This document shows positions 5,366-7,487 of a stretch of 7,487 nt of DNA, one piece after another (the stretch's first letter is position 1; each line of letters opens with the position of its first letter). The DNA comes from Pseudomonadota bacterium. Lineage in GTDB: Bacteria; Bdellovibrionota_C; UBA2361; OMII01. The translations under genes and the position numbers were made by a program. Location of the stretch: NCBI GenBank assembly GCA_027486155.1, contig JAIXPR010000050.1:1-7487 (forward strand), given 5' to 3'. The notes below the pieces were generated by a model that did no database searches, had not been told where the DNA came from, and was given only the letters and a program-made list of their open reading frames with translations.

Positions 5366-5470
5366 ATGGCGGTAGGGGGCGTTCGGAAAACGTGTCGATG
5401 CCCCATCGCGTCGTCACGAGTACTAGGCGAAGGCCCACGTAACACTCGTCAGCAAAACGTTCACCAATAA
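5366..5470 (+). CDS. Possible 34-aa leader ORF upstream of the 592-aa gene
   Basis: An ATG at 5366 is preceded by GGAAGGA (5352-5358) at a good 7-nt spacing. The frame runs 34 codons (MAVGGVRKTCRCPIASSR ...) to a TAA at 5468-5470 that overlaps the ribosome binding site of the next gene (5469-5474). The layout is what a translated leader coupled to its downstream gene would look like. The peptide is basic and matches no family I know. No attenuator-like run of one amino acid or terminator stem is seen, so regulation is only a possibility. Confidence 0.3.
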   Translation: MAVGGVRKTCRCPIASSRVLGEGPRNTRQQNVHQ

Positions 5471-5474
5471 AGGA
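5469..5474 (+). promoter_or_regulatory. Ribosome binding site fixing the start of the 592-aa gene
   Basis: AAAGGA lies 8 nt before ATG 5483. The in-frame ATG at 5474 overlaps this site and so cannot use it, which makes 5483 the better start. Confidence 0.7.
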
Positions 5475-5482
5475 TGTTCAAC

Positions 5483-7261
5483 ATGTCTCTTGAAACAGCT
5501 CACAATCCCCGCTCAACTGATGGTGCCAGCGCTACACCAAGCAACGGGACAGCCCTTGATACTTCTATCCCCGATGCTGTGCTTAACCAATCCCTCTCTC
5601 CGCAAGCACCCTCCTCGGTCGTAGAGAATCACTCGCAGGAGGACGCGAACGGTGCAGATAACGGTCCCGGAGGAACGACATCGCCATCCCCGGGAGTAAC
5701 ACGTGAGAAGTTCAACGCTGAGATGACCTTTGAGCCCCGAGGATACCGACCGGTGGCGTTCTACGGCTCCGTTGAACAGGCGCTAGCCTCAAAAGTTGAT
5801 CCAGCGAAGTTCGAGGTGTTCGTCGATGTCAAGAAGGATGGTTTCACAGCCGAAGAGGTGGCCGCGATCCCTGACAACGCCAAGAGGAACAACTACCACA
5901 TCGGATTCGCTCGACAGCTCTTCGACGTCAACGAGGGGATCTTTACAAAGGGTTTCTGGACAAGCTCGGAAGGAATTAAAAAGGTACTCACCGCCGGCTT
6001 CATAAAGGCAGAGACCGAGGAGATTCACCTTGAGGCTGCACAGTGGTTGCTGAGCAGGCGCGAGGCGGCAACCCCTCCTCTGACATCATCCCCAACGGAT
6101 GAAAACTCTCCAGCTATGTCGTCGCAGCAGGAGATTGGCGACGACAGATTCAAGCCACCGGTTCAGGAAGCGAGTCTCACAACTCCCGTACCTCGAAACG
6201 AGCCAAAGATCTTCGAGATGGCGGATCTGAACCCCCTTGAGACACGGCTTCAAGAGAGGTTTGCGGCGCTGAAGGCCAGCATCGCTCCGAGAACGCTCAC
6301 GGTAGTAGTTGAGGATTCGGCCTCAATCGATGCCGTGATTCAAAATCTCCAGTTCCATAAGGATTTTAATACGGCATTCGCGGAGCAGGTCTCAAAAACT
6401 CAGGCCGTACTTGAGCAGGTAGGGAAGCTCGGACTTGATCAACCCTCGCAGGGGGGAGTCTTCAAGAAGAAGCAGGAAGATGCGCTTCGCTTGATCGACT
6501 CGCTCTCCTTTTCAAAGAGCGACCTCGCCTTGATAGCAGACAAGATCGAGCTTGCGCACGGAAACAATCTTCCGGGGTCAATGCGGGATGCCGTGAAGAA
6601 TGCGGATCCTTTCATTGACGCCATCAAGAAAGAGCTTGAGGAGGCCCGAAACATTATTCGGAACGCACGTCGTATAAATCCTGCCCCAACGGTGAAGCAA
6701 CCGATCCCCGAGGAGAAGTCCCAGGTGGTCACGGGGTCGGTCGCGAAGATGCCCCGCTTAGGTAGGGAGCTGAGCGTCGATCCCAAAAAGCTTGAGAGCA
6801 TGGGACATGCAATGGTTGACGCCAACGTCCCAGACACAGAGATGAACGCGAAGTACAAGACTATAATGTCTGAGTTCGTGAAGTCCTACGTGCGCACCTT
6901 CTCGAAGGTCCGAAAGGAGATCTACGAGGCGCGAATGGACGGCTCGAATCTTACGTCGATACAAAAGGAGAAGTTCAACTACCTCGCGGAGGAACTCGGA
7001 CAACAAGTACAGGTGAGCGACCTCATGGAGATCGGGTCGAACAAGGCCGCCGATACAACAAAAGTGGGCGCGCATTTCGGGCGTATAGTCGATGGATCCG
7101 CATTCCAGAAAAAGCTCAACCAGATGAAGGAGGAGTTCTCAAAGGCGCTCATGAAGGAGATTGAGAGGACGCCGGGAACTGAGACCACCGACACAACGTT
7201 CGTTGCGTACAAACGCGACCGGTATGAGAAGAGCGGCATCACGGAATTCCTCAAGAGCTAG
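5483..7261 (+). CDS. Orphan protein, 592 aa, helical with disordered linkers
   Basis: I do not recognise a family. There is no signal peptide or membrane segment, so it is probably cytosolic or exported by a route without a visible signal. Residues 1-72 are Ser/Pro/Asn/Gly/Thr-rich and likely disordered. About 73-195 looks globular, with mixed strands and helices (FEPRGYRPVAFYGSVEQAL, FEVFVDVKKDGF, EAAQWLLSRREA). About 196-248 is a second Pro/Ser/Thr-rich linker. About 250-398 is charged and helical, possibly coiled coil (NPLETRLQERFAALKAS, KKELEEARNIIRNARR). A third short linker is rich in Pro, Glu and Lys. About 433-592 is again helical and Lys/Glu-rich, ending EFLKS. The start at 5483 follows AAAGGA at 8 nt. 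A strong terminator follows the TAG by about 30 nt, so the gene ends its own transcript. The layout suggests a scaffold, structural or effector-like protein, but that is speculation; the coding call itself is secure. Confidence 0.85.
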   Translation: MSLETAHNPRSTDGASATPSNGTALDTSIPDAVLNQSLSPQAPSSVVENHSQEDANGADNGPGGTTSPSPGVTREKFNAEMTFEPRGYRPVAFYGSVEQALASKVDPAKFEVFVDVKKDGFTAEEVAAIPDNAKRNNYHIGFARQLFDVNEGIFTKGFWTSSEGIKKVLTAGFIKAETEEIHLEAAQWLLSRREAATPPLTSSPTDENSPAMSSQQEIGDDRFKPPVQEASLTTPVPRNEPKIFEMADLNPLETRLQERFAALKASIAPRTLTVVVEDSASIDAVIQNLQFHKDFNTAFAEQVSKTQAVLEQVGKLGLDQPSQGGVFKKKQEDALRLIDSLSFSKSDLALIADKIELAHGNNLPGSMRDAVKNADPFIDAIKKELEEARNIIRNARRINPAPTVKQPIPEEKSQVVTGSVAKMPRLGRELSVDPKKLESMGHAMVDANVPDTEMNAKYKTIMSEFVKSYVRTFSKVRKEIYEARMDGSNLTSIQKEKFNYLAEELGQQVQVSDLMEIGSNKAADTTKVGAHFGRIVDGSAFQKKLNQMKEEFSKALMKEIERTPGTETTDTTFVAYKRDRYEKSGITEFLKS

Positions 7262-7293
7262 GTCCGCTGACCGTTGAACGTCTCACATCAGAG

Positions 7294-7331
7294 AGGGCCC
7301 GTGCGAAGGTGCATGGGCCCTTTTGCTTTTT
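7294..7331 (+). terminator. Strong intrinsic terminator after the 592-aa gene
   Basis: GGGCCCGTGC (7295-7304) pairs with GCATGGGCCC (7311-7320) over 10 bp with one G-U pair, extended by A7294-T7321, around a 6-nt loop (GAAGGT). It is followed by TTTTGCTTTTT (7321-7331). This is a textbook Rho-independent terminator 33 nt past the stop. Confidence 0.9.
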
Positions 7332-7487
7332 GAGTCCGCAGAGCGCCCCGCCTTCGCGTCGCTACGTCCAGGGAAGACGGTCGCCATCCAATCATCCGGT
7401 TGTAGGTGACGTAGGAGCTAGAGGTTGTTCCCGTAACAGCCGGAACCATGGATGAAACATTCGTGCATACCCGGCCCGTAAGGATAC
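7332..7487. other. Window end, no firm feature
   Basis: Nothing convincing is seen after the terminator. An ATG at 7448 opens a frame (MDETFVHTRPVRI) that runs off the end of the window, with only a weak GGA 4 nt before it, so it may or may not be the start of another gene. Confidence 0.3.

Larger units (their letters stand above)
5168..5482. other. Intergenic region, 315 bp, no firm gene
   Basis: Apart from the stop-codon hairpin at its left edge and the possible leader ORF at 5366-5470, I see no RNA gene, terminator with T tract, or convincing promoter. A minor perfect hairpin, CGATG-CCC-CATCG, lies at 5396-5408. A 65-codon minus-strand frame (5248-5445, GTG start) lacks a ribosome site and is probably spurious. 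A promoter for the 592-aa gene is expected here, because the gap is long and no gene is read through from the left with obvious coupling. Confidence 0.5.

Noticed and set aside
5248..5445. 65-codon minus-strand frame in the gap before the 592-aa gene
   Set aside because: GTG start without a ribosome site, and it runs antisense through the likely leader region.

Overview
The window is bacterial chromosomal DNA of roughly balanced base composition. Start codons are preceded by Shine-Dalgarno-like sites, TTG and GTG starts are used, stops are standard (TGA, TAG and TAA all end genes), and there are Sec or lipoprotein export signals and a good intrinsic terminator. I cannot place the organism. 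Wide non-coding gaps, orphan proteins and a calcium-binding 'DxDxDG' tail would suit an uncultivated lineage, for example Patescibacteria-like, but that is only a weak guess. No phage, IS transposase, CRISPR, rRNA or tRNA signal was found.

Layout: (1) 1-280, no convincing gene, a few small palindromes. (2) 281-685 on the minus strand, a 134-aa orphan protein. (3) 686-1213, a non-coding gap holding the most striking structure here, a 157-bp element (1004-1160) with perfect 20-bp terminal inverted repeats enclosing a second long imperfect palindrome. (4) 1214-2062, an exported SGNH/GDSL hydrolase with a C-terminal calcium-binding tail, followed by a probable terminator. (5) 2063-2307, a gap with a possible small ORF running into the next start codon. 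(6) 2308-3831, an HD-domain phosphohydrolase of the SAMHD1/dGTPase type with all metal-binding and catalytic residues visible. (7) 3832-4006, a gap with palindromes and GTC-type triplet repeats. (8) 4007-5167, an aldose 1-epimerase (GalM family) that carries a lipoprotein signal. (9) 5168-5482, a gap with a possible 34-codon leader ORF. (10) 5483-7261, a 592-aa orphan protein with disordered linkers between helical segments, followed by a clear intrinsic terminator. (11) 7332-7487, nothing firm.

The genes do not form an obvious operon or pathway. Gaps are large, and at least two transcripts end inside the window (about 2098 and 7331). Two proteins act outside the cytoplasm (SGNH hydrolase, lipoprotein mutarotase) and may serve envelope or external carbohydrate processing. 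The HD protein probably acts on cytosolic nucleotides. No multi-gene novel system can be argued from this window. The best leads are the nested inverted-repeat element, the divergent SAMHD1-like enzyme, and the 592-aa orphan with a possible leader ORF.
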